Assembly (NCBI GenBank): GCA_958430865.1
Contig: CAUDNR010004534.1
Location: 103,371 to 147,346, forward strand
From: Entrophospora sp. SA101
Taxonomy: Eukaryota > Glomeromycota > Glomeromycetes > Entrophosporales > Entrophosporaceae
Length of the DNA: 43,976 nucleotides
Direction of reading: 5' to 3'
Made by a program: the position numbers and the translations under genes
The notes under the pieces: model-generated
Seen by the model: only the letters and a program-made list of their open reading frames with translations
Databases searched by the model: none
Told to the model about the DNA's origin: nothing
Part shown: positions 23,157 through 35,006 of the stretch, piece after piece
Numbering within the stretch: the first letter of the stretch is position 1
Layout: each line of letters begins with the position of its first letter

Positions 23157-24871
23157 TTAATAATAAATCTCTACTAATTTATATACTACAAATTCTTCTA
23201 ACAAATAATATTTTTCTTCAATATTTAAATTATTTTGATAAGAAAAATAAGGGTGACCACTATAACAACAATAAGGTTCATTATTAATACTGTTACACAT
23301 GTATAAATTATGAAAATTAACTAATTTTTCATGAAATTTAATATCATCACCAAAATGATCTAGAACTTTTCTGACATGGCGTATTGCACTTCTGTAAAGT
23401 CTGACTTTACTTAAAATTGAATTATTTATTTGGTTTTGATCAATCTTGAAAATAAAACTTTTATTTGTTTTAATCCAATAAGCCTTATCAGGTGACTTTT
23501 TCTTATTATTCCAACAAACTGGATTATATCCACCAATTAATTCTCCTGTTTCTTTAATTTTCATGATGACAACTGTTTTTTCAATATTGTAACATCTTTC
23601 CTCAAAAACTGATCTTGAAAAACCATCTCGAGATCCACTTAGAATCAAATTAAATTCATATGCTAAATCATTTGAATTAATTTCATTGATCCAACTTGAA
23701 ATTAAAGATTTCATTTCTAAACTTAATAATCTTCTGACTCTTGGACCTTTTTGAAGTAATAGTTTTGGTTGCCATTCATCAGCATGATTGTAAATTGAAG
23801 TAGTTCATCATATATTTCTTTGTCAATAACCTTTTTATAAGGTTTGATTTTCTCATTAAAATCATTTGAAGGGATCATATTAAATCTCATTAATGGAATA
23901 ATGTTTCTCAAAAGTGCTTTCAATTTGATTATATTATCATTGTTCCACTCTAAAATATCTTCTCCTAGTTTGATTAATTTTAATTTTTTATTTTTTGATG
24001 GATACTGACCCAACTCAATTGCTATTTTTCTTTTTTTCTCTTCTTCTACTTCTTCCAAATCTTCAATTTGTCTAATTCCCCATCGAATAATATAGTTCCA
24101 GATATCAATTTCAGTTTCTACTTTTAAATCATCTCTTTCTAATATTGGTAAAATCATTGATTTTTCAATAACTTTATAACCATCATCATCAGAATCAAAA
24201 AAAAATAATTCAGGATTTTCACAAATCAATTTTTTACAATTCTCTTGAAGCATACTGAATGATAAATGACATTGTGATGAAATTCTATAAACATAAGTTA
24301 AATTTTGTTTAATCCATTCATTTTTTTTAATGATTAAATGATTCTGTAAATCATCAATTAATTCATTAAAGCATAATTCATCACATGCCTTGAGCAGTTC
24401 AAGAATTTCATCTGGATTCATGCCATCAATGTTAACAATTCCATTGTAAACATAACTTTTTGAAAAAAAATAGTTATAATTAAAAAATTAAGCAATTAAT
24501 ATAAAAAATGGCAAATAAATAAATAATTCTTACGTTAAAAGAACTTTAAATATTTTTGGAGAAATATTTGGTTTCTCAAATTGTATAACACCATCTTGAG
24601 ATTTGGTTAACCAATTTTCTGACAATGCAGTTTTAAAATATGGAGACCTTACTTTTAAAATCTTGGAATGAGCTTTAAAGGTTTTAACATCATCATCCTC
24701 TCCAACTTTAATTTCTACATCATAATAATCTGATTCATTTAATAGTTGGGTTAAATCATTTACAAGTTTAAGAATATGTTTTAATGGAAGGGCATTGTTA
24801 TTGGATTTAATAAGATTGTTAAAAAATTGATTAATATTTTTTAATGATGAAAAACTATTATTATAAGACAT
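23157..24871 (-). CDS. BTB-BACK-TLDc protein, two exons, one frameshift
   Basis: Exon 1 is 24534-24871 and exon 2 is 23157-24455; the 78-bp intron (gtaaga...aaaag) falls in the BTB domain, as in the paralog at 27546. Residues about 45-120 are the BTB fold (YYDVEIKVGEDD, FKAHSKILKVRSPYFKTALS). BACK follows (ELLKACDELCFNELIDDLQN). The C-terminal TLDc domain has SSWINEINSNDLAYEFNLIL, then GSRDGFSRSVFEERC and ETGELIGGYNPVCW. BTB-BACK proteins typically act as Cullin-3 adaptors, and TLDc domains are linked to V-ATPase regulation and oxidative stress; these proteins form a very large family in Rhizophagus. The frame breaks between BACK and TLDc at about 23791-23794: restoring one T in that T-run would join LLQF to YNHADEWQPKLLLQKGP. 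It is either a recent pseudogene or a homopolymer error. Confidence 0.85.
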
Positions 24872-25023
24872 TTTTGTTAGAGCTAAAATTTAATATTTAC
24901 TATTACGTTAATATTTTTAAGGTAACACGAATTTTACTATGATACAATTAAGCACGTGTTACATCAAAAAAAATTTTTTTTTTTCACCTTCAGGCAATCA
25001 AAATCAAAAGAAAGGATATCCAA

Positions 25024-25278
25024 CTAGTCCCAAGAAGGAGCTCTGCTCATCGCCAAATAGATCTGATCTGGGGCAAACATGTTTTTATCAATTGTAAGAG
25101 TCGCATGTGGCAATGTCACGCTTTGGGTCTTGTGAGTTGTCCAGGCAAATGCGTTCTGCAATGGGAATTGGCACCTCGAGGCATGTATACCGTTTATTTC
25201 AAAATTTATAGTGATTTTTTGAAAGTTTGTATCGCTCACAGCCTTTATATATTCAATAGATGTTAAAATAGATGCCAT
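25024..25278 (-). pseudogene. PIF1-like DNA helicase, C-terminal fragment
   Basis: 84-residue frame holding the end of a superfamily-1B helicase. It contains the motif V region (FPLQNAFAWTTHKTQSVTLP) and the motif VI region with its arginine (QIYLAMSRAPSWD, stop). The ATP-binding Walker motifs are absent, and the ATG at 25278 is probably fortuitous. Full PIF1-type helicases exceed 500 residues, so this is a fragment, likely carried in by a mobile element. Its THKTQ-x3-LP signature is diagnostic of the family. Confidence 0.8.
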
Positions 25279-27540
25279 AGTTTAAAAATTGATTTATTGT
25301 TGTTGTAGTGTTAAAAAAAAGGTGTTTAAAAATAAATATCAAAATTTATTTAAAAAAAAAAAAGATGTTGAATTGTCAGTTATTTTTATTGATACTTATT
25401 ACCAATAACAACAATAGACATTTTTATCAATTATAATTGTTAATGAATGCGTGCGTATCCATAATTACCAACGAACTCACACTTTAATACTTTAATAATA
25501 ACTCTCGTTATCGTATAACGTTATACCAAAAAAAATCATCAATTTTAAATTTTAACAATAACTTAAAGGATATCGTTTATTGTTTAAAAAATAGATTCTG
25601 TTTGATGATTAATTATAAATATAATAACAATAATATTCAAATGACTTTAATTGCGCAGTTGCGGGACATTACAAACCATTGAAAAACGTTTTTCGGATCT
25701 TGACGTAATTTTTTTAATTTACCCAATTTAAAAAGTAATAATTTTGGTCGCGCAGCTGTGTAAACAATTAAAAAATGTTTTTCGGATTTTGACGTATTTT
25801 TTTTATTTACCCAATAAAAAGTAATAATTTTTTTTAATAATTCCTAACCTGCTTTGTTCCAAGTATATATTCTTCATTGAATGATTTGAATAGTTCATGA
25901 ATGATTGTTTGTTGTAATTAGTGCATTTTACATAGCATAATGCATAAAGACGAACGCAAAAGTCCACAGGTTCAACCAATTTAAAATTTTCAAATAAAGT
26001 TTTACCAATAACGAAATTGAAAGATACTTGTCCTTGTCGTGTGGTATTACTATATATATATCATAAGTGTGGTAGCAAGCTCGCAGCAAAGAATTCCCAA
26101 TATTGGTAGAGCAGGTCATAAATTATTTATTAGCTGGCGAATAATCCTTCTCAGTAACGGGGGAGAATACAATCACTTCTACAAGAAATAGACTCCATCC
26201 AGAAAATGATCACTTTGTAGTAAAGGTTGATATTATTTATAATAAAAATATTTGACATTTTTTCAACAATGAAATAAATAAATATAGATATTTTATAAAT
26301 TATTTTTTAAAATTAAATAAATGAATCACGCACTTTTTTTTTGCTTATACAGTTATATATATAGGATTTCTAGTCAAACTAAAAACTTTCAAATGAAAAT
26401 TAAGCTTGGTTGACAAGTTTTAACATAACTTGATGTCATAGTAAAAAATACTTTTATGCTTTGACGCTGATGCAGGGTCCTGCACATTACATATTAATTT
26501 TTATTATGTGCTATACGTAAACTTTTTTACATATTTCAACGAATCATAATTTTTTCTTCGCATATCTAACACGTTGAAGCGCGCGATTAGTACTTTGGTA
26601 TAAGTGATAACGAATTTTAAGTTTATAGATTCGTTAAAACAAGAGTTTGACTGTATCACCTTGCGTTCTTCTTTTGTATCATTTAGTATCATTTAGTGAT
26701 AAAAGATTTTCCATTAACACCGAAATTACACACAACATTGTTATAAAAAAATACAAACGACGCATCTCTTTAATTACACAAGAAAGTAATTTTTAATGAG
26801 ATATATGTAAGATATTCCAATTTTGTTAAGGGCGTGTTCAAATAAGAATGGGGATGTCCAGGGTTTAATATACATTTTACCAAATTTGAGTTCAATACGA
26901 AAATATTTCAAACTCATTAATTATAATGTAAAAAACAAGTGTTAAAAAATTTTATTTTAATTAATAAAATGATGTAAAGAAAATGAATTAGTTTATAATA
27001 TTTTCCTGGTGAAAAATGATTTAATCGTTTTACTCGCAATTTTCGCTTTCATTCTTTTTTCTTTTTCAAACAAAGTGGCTTTCGATTGATACAATGTATT
27101 GACCAAAATTAAAATCAAAAATTCTATCAAAAAAATAGCAAACAAACATTGGATATATATGTATATGACTAGGAAAAAAAGGAAGATACCTTTTTTTCAG
27201 GTGTTTGCAATAATCACTTTTCTAATACAATTAGATAATAATTTCGAAGAAACCAAAATATTGTTTGTTAAACTCTATATAACTAAAGAGGAAAGTATAT
27301 ATAATAATTTTGATCTATATCAAGTTTTACTAATTGACAGAGAAGGTCTTGTAGGAGAGCAACATGGACGGAAGTTGGAGCACCTTCTACAAGTCTGTTA
27401 ATCTAACAAAATTTCACGATAGATAACAATTTAAACATATGCAGCCTCGAATGATTTTTATGAGAGAGAGGAGGAGGGTTTAAATGATTTATGCGACAAT
27501 ACCAATTTTTTTTCTTAAAAAAAAACCATTTATTATTTAT
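25279..27540. other. Spacer between the two BTB-TLDc genes
   Basis: Apart from a direct repeat (25653-25825), I see AT-rich sequence and short broken frames. One (27099-27401) has plausible length but unconvincing composition. This region would hold the divergent promoters of both flanking genes. Confidence 0.4.
25653..25825. repeat. Two direct repeats of about 97-bp period
   Basis: Both copies (from 25653 and from 25750) read GCGCAG, a spacer, TTTTTCGGAT, CTTGACGTA or TTTGACGTA, then TTTACCCAAT and AAAAAGTAATAATTTT. They differ by scattered substitutions. Confidence 0.8.
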
Positions 27541-27545
27541 TATCA

Positions 27546-29153
27546 ATGTCAAACAATAAATTTTCATTTTTTGAAAATATTGACATATTTAATGATCTTA
27601 TTAAATGTGACAATGTTGCTTTACCATTAAAATATATTATTAAACTCATGAATGATTTTACAACATTGTTAAGCAGGTCTGAATTTTATGATGTTGAAAT
27701 TTAAAGTTGGAAGTGATGACAATGTTAAAATCTTTAAAGCCCATTCAACAATTTTAAAAGCAAGGTCTTCATATTTTAAAGCTGCCTTATCAAGTAATTG
27801 GATTAAAAAACCTGATGATAATGGTGGTATTATTTTATTTGAAAAAGAAAACATTTCTCCAAAAGTATTTGAGGTTCTTTTAATGTAAGGATTATTTATT
27901 TATTAATTTATTGATTAATTAATTATGAGTGATTAAAATAGAATTTTTAATTTTTTTGTATAATTTTAAAAAGGTATATTTACAATGGGATTATGAATAT
28001 AGATAATTTGAATCCAAATGAGACTCTTGAACTTCTTGAAGCATGTGATGAGTTAGGTTTTGATGAACTAATTAAAGATTTAGAAAGTTACTTAATTATT
28101 GAAAAAGAAAAATGGATTCAACAGGATTTAATTTATTTTCACAAAATTTCATTAAATCACCAATCATTTGACTTACTTCAAGATTGTTGTGGAAAATTAA
28201 TTGATGAAAATCCAGCATTATTTTTAAAATCTGACGATTTTAAAGATATTGAAAAGCCCATACTAGTGTTTATATTAAAAAAAGAAAATTTAGTAGTAAA
28301 AGAAATTGAGATTTGGAATTATATTATACAATGGGGAATAAGTCAAAATGAAGAATTGGAAAAAAATATATCAGATTGGAATAAAGGTGATTTTATTAAA
28401 TTGAAAAATATGTTAGAAGATATTATTCCATTGATAAGGTTCAATCAAATTTCTTCAACAGATTTTCATGGTAAAATTAAACCTTATAGAAAAGCTTTTA
28501 ATAAAGATATATATGAAGAAATACTTGAATATTACCTTAGCAATAACTGGCAGCCAAGATTATTACTTCAAAATGGTCCAAGAACAAAAATAACAGGGGG
28601 AAAATTATTAAATTTTTTAAAAAAAAGTTTACTTTCCAGCTGGATTGATGAAAAATTTAACCAGAATTTACCTTATTATTATGAATTTAAATTAATTCTT
28701 TGTGGATCACAAGATGGGTTTTCTAGGTCAGACTTTGAGGAAAAATGTTTTAATATTGGACAAACTGTGATTATAATGAAGATTCAAGAAACAGGAGAAT
28801 TAGTTGGTGGCTATAATCCTGTTAGCTGGAATATAAAAGAAAAGTCACCAGATGAAGATTATTATATTGAAGCAAATAAAAGTTTTATTTTTAAGATTTG
28901 TGAAAATCAAATAAATAATTCAATTTTAAGTAGAGTCAAACAACCTAAAAGAGCAATATGTCATTCTAAACCATGTGATAAAATAGATATCACTATTAGT
29001 TTTCATAATTTATTTCTATGTAATTTTAATAATGTACCCTATTGTGGTTATTGTTTTGGTGACGATTTTGGAGATTCTTATGAAAATAGTTTGGATCTTG
29101 AAAATGGTGGTAGACTAGAAGAACTTGAGGTGTATAAAATTAATTATTTTTAA
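27546..29153 (+). CDS. BTB-BACK-TLDc protein, paralog of 23157-24871, one frameshift
   Basis: Exon 1 is 27546-27884 and exon 2 is 27974-29153, with an 89-bp intron (gtaagg...aaaag) at the same place as in the minus-strand paralog. The start ATG gives MSNNKFSFFENIDIFNDLIK, parallel to the paralog's N-terminus. The BTB part runs from FYDVEI through FKAHSTILKARSSYFKAALS. BACK follows (TLELLEACDELGFDELIKDL). TLDc ends the protein (FKLILCGSQDGFSRSDFEEK, ETGELVGGYNPVSW, RLEELEVYKINYF, stop). One extra T at 27700-27702 changes EI-KVG into EI-stop (TAA 27702-27704), so the first 53 codons are out of frame with the rest. Exon 2 is open for about 393 codons, arguing that the lesion is recent or artefactual. 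Confidence 0.85.
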
Positions 29154-29955
29154 ATTGAATATACATATGTGGCTGAGAGTAAATAAAAGTTTGATGATAT
29201 TTTAATTGAAAAAGAAAGTATTTATCCAAGAGTGTTTTTATTAACACAATTAATGATGATGGTACCTTACAGTTTAGCATTGCGGCTTGACTTGATGAAC
29301 GAAAACATCCCGGTAAACTTCGAGTGAATTTTATTAGCAAGTACAACTAAGCGAATGTCCTTGAAATGGACTTTTATTTTATTATAAATTTTTGAGCAAG
29401 TCATTTGAAAAATGGTAATTTGTCAACACTGCAACTAAATTTTTGGAAAATAACAAGTATGCTTTATTAGTTTATATAATTTTAAAGTGTCTATATATAT
29501 GATGGGTTCTATTTTCTTTACAACTTGCTTTTCAACTTCTTTGAACAATTTTAGGTAGGATTTATGATATGCAAAGAGGAAGGAATTTTAATTGGAAATT
29601 ATCTTATATACATAATTATACGAAAGTTCCGTGTATAAAAATACAATATCCTCAACCTTTACTTTAGCCAAATTTTAATTTGAGAATGCTTTATGGGAAA
29701 TATGTTCATAATATTCATAGTCGTCATTTTAATTAAAAGTGATCTCGAATTGTTTTGTTTTCAAAACTTGACGGAAACCTTTGTCGTTAAATAATTTAAT
29801 AATCAACAATTTTCTTTTTGTATTGTACAACAAGTTTTAGTTTACTAATTGACATAGCTTACGAGCAGATCTAGGTTATATAGCATATTCTACGAGTTTC
29901 TTTATTTCTTCGGTTGAAATTAATTACATTCCCGAGAATTAATTAATTCAACAGT

Positions 29956-29957
29956 AT

Positions 29958-29996
<39 letters not shown>

Positions 29997-30001
29997 TAAT
30001 A
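29956..30001. repeat. (TAA)n microsatellite
   Basis: About fourteen AAT/TAA units with one interruption. Confidence 0.9.
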
Positions 30002-30350
30002 TGTAGCATGCAGATGTGGATAGATAATGTAAGTGATTAAATTTATGCTTATATATTTACACATTAATATAGACTTGGATTGACATTAACATTAATATTA
30101 TTTGCGAGGAAAAAGCAGATGATGTTTTTCATTTTAATATTTTGTTGAATTGATATTTTAATCACGATATAATTATTTCCTATTTTGTAGCAATGCGAAT
30201 GTAAATAAAATAACAAGAAGATCAATAAATTAATTTCTTGTCGGTTTCCAAAGTAATTAAAGCATCTTCGAGAGAAATAAATGGTAAATCATAATTATTT
30301 GATATCAGATATATTTAATTTAATATGTAGATGGAATATAGTTGACATAA

Positions 30351-30366
30351 AATTAATAATAATAAT

Positions 30367-30433
<67 letters not shown>

Positions 30434-30440
30434 TAATAAA
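30351..30440. repeat. Interrupted (TAA)n microsatellite
   Basis: About thirty TAA/AAT units in three blocks separated by single-base changes. Confidence 0.9.
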
Positions 30441-31793
30441 CACGCATAAATTCTAGGTATGGCAAATTTTAATTTGTGATTTTATTTATTTTATTGTTTG
30501 TTTGTTTTTTCTTCTTTCTGTTTAAATTAAACACATGCTTTTTCACTCCACTTACAGAATTGGAATTAGAAATTTTTTCTTTTGTATATATTTCTTATTC
30601 AGAATATATTAGTTTGGAAATTCAAAATAATATTCTTTAAACTGTTTCCATTACCATATTCATATAATAATTCAATAAAAGAATGTTTTGTTGATATTTG
30701 TTTTGTTTTTCTAAATTTAATTTTATATAAAAATTTCTCTTTGTTGATCGTACAAATGAAATTAATTGAATGAAGCAGCCCGTCTTAACTGATTATATAT
30801 TATTAACCAACACATCAATTACTACGTCAAACAAAAAAAAATTAATCATTACATTACATCTAATGTACAATTTGCATATTAGACATCATTATTATTCTTT
30901 TTTTTTTTTTTTTTTGTCTCGTTTCGCTTCGTCTCCTCTCTTCTTTAACTATTTTTTCCTATCCTCCGCTCATTATTTTTATCATATATTCCACCAACAC
31001 CTACCCTATTACAACATTCATTAATTGATTAATTTCATTATTAAATTAATCCATTCACTCGTTTATTTAAAAAATAAAAATTTTGAGCTGTTGTTATGAA
31101 AAAGTAAAAAAGGCAGAGAAAAAAGAAAAAAAAAAAACTACAGATATACATTAAAGTAATTATTAATTGTCCATTATTATATGTTAGATATTAAATAAAT
31201 ATAGCATTGTTTCCTAAAAAGAAAATGAATGAATAATGAATGCTGACAATGAACACTATGAATGCGTATAACACTCAATCATCCCTACATTCATTCATCA
31301 TTTAAAAAATATGGAAAAATTAAATTTACTAATTGATTTCCTTTATTTTTTTACCTATTAGAACCCGTATTATTTATCAACATAGTAACCATAACCATAA
31401 CCGTAACCGTAATAAACCAAGTTCACTCTTTCCTCCTACACACTCGTTTTCACACCCGTACACTCACACTCACACTCCATAAACGGCTATTTATCCTTAT
31501 TAATAGACACACATACTACTAACTTATACACACATATTTATATTTATATACCAACCAATTCTTTAATAAAAAATATTTGATGAACGCAAAATAACAATTA
31601 TTCATTTAATTTTACTAATTTACTATATTTTTATCTTAATATGATTATTGGGAATGTTGATAATTTTAAACAAAGTAATTTAACAAAAGGTAATGTGTCA
31701 AAAATTAGGAAGTTTTTTTTTTTATGATTCTTTAAGAAAAGTTTTATTAAAAATTTGTGTGAAAAAACTTTAGAAAAAAAAAGTGACAATAAT

Positions 31794-33707
31794 ATGATAA
31801 TAAAGCGTAAAGAATACGAAGAGTCAAGAATAAAAGTTAGAGCAGTCACATCAAAGAGTAGTGATAGTAACAAGGAAACAAATCCCTTGAAATCCGATAA
31901 TCCAAAACCAACAAGTGACCCTCCTTCATCTTCTAACTATCCTCCCACCATATCAAAAACAACCAAATCAGATACATCTGTAACAACTGATGATATACAA
32001 CCTCCAACCACACTAACAACCGATGGTACACAACTTCCAACCATATCAATTATTGATACTTTTACGAGTGTTACTGCTACTAGAATTGTATCAGAAACAA
32101 CATCATCAGATGATAATACGGATGTCATCAACACAGTCAATACCCCTACAGAAACTGATGACACATTACTTCCAACCTTATCGATACCTGAGAACACTGT
32201 GGGTAATACTGTTACTAGAATTTTTGATCCAACACCAACGACTTCACAAAATGTTCAGACTCTGACTCAAGTTCAACCTATAACTACACAACCTCCTTTA
32301 CCTCCTCCAATAGATTCATCACAGCCAATAATAGCGCCAACTGATCCATCACAATCACCACCAACTGATCCATCACAATCACCATCGCCACCATCAGCAT
32401 CACAGTCAATTATCAATTCAACTGATAATGATAATAGAGTTATAAATACCATACCAACAGCTCAGACAACACCAACACAACCAAGTGATCCCAATGAACC
32501 ATCACCATCATCACAACAACCAAATGATCCCAATGCACCATCACCATCACAACAATCAAATGATCCAAATTCGCCACGACCACGACCACGACCACGACCA
32601 AATAATCAACCAACAACAATGGATAATAATAATAATCGAAATTCTAGCGGTAGTAATTATTCAAAAACAATTGATAGCAATCCATCATTATCACCATCAG
32701 ATAGAGACAATACTCCAACAACTTTATCTGATACTTCTCACTTGTCAAAGATCACGGTGGCAACTATCATCGCGATAGTGGTTATAACGGCAGGATTTAG
32801 TATTGGTGTATTATTTTTTTTCAAAAAATTCAAAAAAACTAACAGTCAAAATCCAGATGATCGAAATAATAGTGGTAATAGTGGTAGCGGTATGAGCAGA
32901 TGGTTACCATCAATACTATCAAGTTTAACCGGAGGTAATGGTAAACTACTACGAAGAAATAATAAAAACAACAAAGTAAAAGAGGAAGATATATGGATAT
33001 CTAGTTATAAAAATACTCTTGATCATAGCGAAAAACCCATCGCTATACCGAGACCAACTTTAAAATCGAGGGTCTTAAGTACAAGCAAAATAATAAGAAA
33101 CAACAGTAGTAATAATATTAAGAAAAAAAAATCAAGTAAAATAATTGATGCAGATGTATTATTTGAACAAAACAGTATAAATGTTTTTGATGGATTTGAT
33201 GGTAATTATGTTGATATTAACGGTGGTGGGGTTGGTGGCGGAAATTTATTAATTGGTTGTACTTGTGGCTCGTGTCTTACATGTCTTGGACTCGATGGTG
33301 GAAGTAGTAGTGGAAGTGGAAGTGGCAGTGCCGGTAAAAGGCATAGTAATAATAATAGCAATCATAGTGGCGGCTTATTTGGAAATAGTAATTGCAATAG
33401 CAGTAACCATAGTAGAAATAGTACTCAAAGACCTGTTAACGGAAGTATAAATAATAATATTAAATCTCCATTGGCAAATAAACTATACAATAGCAGTAAT
33501 CTTGCTAGTAATAATAGTATTATTAGTGATATAAACTCACTGGATTTAGTTTATTATGGTGTCAGAAATAGCATTTTTGATTCTGATAATAGTGGCGGTG
33601 AGATAATTCACTATTTCAATTCTGGTGAAGGTAGCTATTCAGATACTAGTAGTGTATACCTGCCTGCCGAAAGAAACAATGTGGATTGGAATGATTGTCT
33701 GGAGTAA
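31794..33707 (+). CDS. Mucin-like Ser/Thr/Pro-rich single-pass membrane protein
   Basis: 637 residues from the first ATG (31794); the open frame extends 13 codons further upstream but without another ATG. Residues 40-315 are Ser/Thr/Pro-rich and probably O-glycosylated, with repeats TDPSQSPPTDPSQSP (near 182-198) and SDPNEPSPSSQQPNDPNAPS (near 231-250), then a PRPRPRPRP run. A membrane helix (ITVATIIAIVVITAGFSIGV) spans about 320-343 and is followed by KKFKK, which puts the C-terminus in the cytosol. The cytosolic part is rich in Ser, Asn and Gly and contains LLIGCTCGSCLTCLGLDGG, a possible metal- or lipid-binding cysteine cluster. I see no N-terminal signal peptide, so either an upstream exon is missing or the protein inserts N-out by its helix. 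The layout resembles fungal cell-wall stress sensors, but no sensor head domain is visible. Confidence 0.75.
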   Translation: MIIKRKEYEESRIKVRAVTSKSSDSNKETNPLKSDNPKPTSDPPSSSNYPPTISKTTKSDTSVTTDDIQPPTTLTTDGTQLPTISIIDTFTSVTATRIVSETTSSDDNTDVINTVNTPTETDDTLLPTLSIPENTVGNTVTRIFDPTPTTSQNVQTLTQVQPITTQPPLPPPIDSSQPIIAPTDPSQSPPTDPSQSPSPPSASQSIINSTDNDNRVINTIPTAQTTPTQPSDPNEPSPSSQQPNDPNAPSPSQQSNDPNSPRPRPRPRPNNQPTTMDNNNNRNSSGSNYSKTIDSNPSLSPSDRDNTPTTLSDTSHLSKITVATIIAIVVITAGFSIGVLFFFKKFKKTNSQNPDDRNNSGNSGSGMSRWLPSILSSLTGGNGKLLRRNNKNNKVKEEDIWISSYKNTLDHSEKPIAIPRPTLKSRVLSTSKIIRNNSSNNIKKKKSSKIIDADVLFEQNSINVFDGFDGNYVDINGGGVGGGNLLIGCTCGSCLTCLGLDGGSSSGSGSGSAGKRHSNNNSNHSGGLFGNSNCNSSNHSRNSTQRPVNGSINNNIKSPLANKLYNSSNLASNNSIISDINSLDLVYYGVRNSIFDSDNSGGEIIHYFNSGEGSYSDTSSVYLPAERNNVDWNDCLE

Positions 33708-34302
33708 TCAAGCAAAACAGTTTTGAATTGAATTGTGGGATTAATTGATGGACAGGGAAAAGCCGAAACCGTGAATCGTGATGATGATAGAGGAGAGGCA
33801 GGTTCGAAAGACAGAGAACTGTGATGGGGGATAGATGGGTCGAGAGATATGGAACTGTAATTGACGGATGGATGGATTGGGAATTTTAGAAATTATAAAA
33901 ATTTGTAAATTAATTGAAATTTTATCAACAGAAAAAAATTAAAAAATATATATAATATTTATACACCCACTTACACTCGCATTTACACCACACATATATA
34001 AACACAATAATTTCCATAATAATATTTATTATTATTAATAATATAGTATACAATAGACAAGTGACGAAATTTTGTAGAATAATTTTTTTTTGTAAATTTT
34101 TTTATAATAAAAATTGATTAATAAATAAATTAATTAATAACAGGTAATAAATTATAAATTAATAAATTTTAAAAAAAAGCAGTAACAATAAAAGGACAAG
34201 TTTATTATTATGTAATAAAATTTTAAGACCTAAACTGTAAAAAAATTTATTTAGCAATAATTACTAAATATTAATTTAAGTCAAAATTGTATAATATTTT
34301 CT
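33708..34302. other. 3' flank and spacer
   Basis: AT-rich sequence following the membrane-protein gene, with several AATAAA-like poly(A) contexts after 34050. No gene seen until the tRNA. Confidence 0.5.
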
Positions 34303-34373
34303 GGCTCAATGGTCTAGTCGTAAGATTCTCCGTTCGGGTCGGAGAGACCCGGGTTCAATTCCCGGTTGAGCCC
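34303..34373 (+). tRNA. tRNA-Pro (anticodon CGG)
   Basis: Full cloverleaf: acceptor stem GGCTCAA/TTGAGCC with discriminator C34373; D stem 34312-34315/34323-34326; anticodon stem CTCCG/CGGAG (34328-34332/34340-34344) with loop TTCGGGT and anticodon CGG at 34335-34337, reading proline CCG; T arm CCGGG-TTCAATT-CCCGG (34349-34365). No intron. A Pol III terminator TTTT lies at 34390-34393. The D loop reads AGTCGTA, with C where the usual GG pair has its first G. Confidence 0.95.
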
Positions 34374-34393
34374 AAGAATTTCTTCATTATTTT

Positions 34394-35006
34394 AATAATT
34401 TTTAAGAATAAATAATTAATATATATTATTTGTAGATTTCCATGACAAGGTGGTTTTTTTTTTAGAAAATCAGTTATTAGTACTAGTGTTATACAAAATT
34501 AATTACCATTACATTATTTGGTGTTCTCGCAAAAAATTTTATGAAAATGAAAAATTTTTGTGTATCAATCTGTTATTAATATTGGGTTTTGCCAATAATG
34601 ATCATTATTATTAATTAATATGTGTATATATCAAATTTTTTATTTCCAAATTTATTTATCTTTTTAATATTCAGCTTTAATTTTCTAATTTATCAAGTAA
34701 TTATATATATAGTTAGTTAGGAAACGTAAAATATTACATCAGAACGCAATTGTTCATCTTTGTAAAGCTGTCAATACATTTTTTGCCACTTTTAGTTGTT
34801 CCTCATCAACTTCTTCTGCTTTATTGTTGTTATAATGACAATCCAAATTCGTAACTCTAATGAGATACAAATGTTAATATTAATATTATTCGTTACTAAA
34901 TTAGATATTTACCCTATTATCTTGACAAAATGGGAATATCGTCATACAAAAGTTAATATTTAAAGACAACAATTATAATCTTAGTAACCTATTTAATTTT
35001 TCAACA
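34394..35006. other. Spacer and probable promoter of the ubiquitin fusion gene
   Basis: AT-rich. A TATA-like ATATTTAAAG lies about 45 bp before the ATG at 35007. Nothing else recognised. Confidence 0.4.

Larger units (their letters stand above)
29154..31793. other. Long AT-rich spacer with microsatellites
   Basis: Two (TAA)n arrays (listed separately), a pyrimidine-rich tract near 30897-30945 and a (CCATAACCGTAA)-like run near 31384-31413. Just upstream of the next gene are A-rich and CACAC-rich stretches that may be promoter or 5' leader. No coding frame is supported. Confidence 0.5.

Noticed and set aside
26040..26140. Possible tRNA-like segment (GGTAGCAAGCTCGCAGC)
   Set aside because: No acceptor, D, anticodon and T stems can be drawn together.
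27099..27401. 100-codon plus-strand frame in the BTB-TLDc spacer
   Set aside because: It starts without a good ATG context, has no recognisable motif and lies in a spacer. A real gene cannot be excluded, but nothing supports one.
31384..31413. Telomere-like CCATAACCGTAA run
   Set aside because: Too short and irregular, and it lies in an internal spacer.
31937..32778. Several frames overlapping the mucin-like gene on both strands
   Set aside because: They are shadows created by its repetitive Thr/Pro codons.
33253..33450. 65-codon Val-rich plus-strand frame
   Set aside because: Out-of-frame reading of the Gly/Ser-rich part of the membrane-protein gene.
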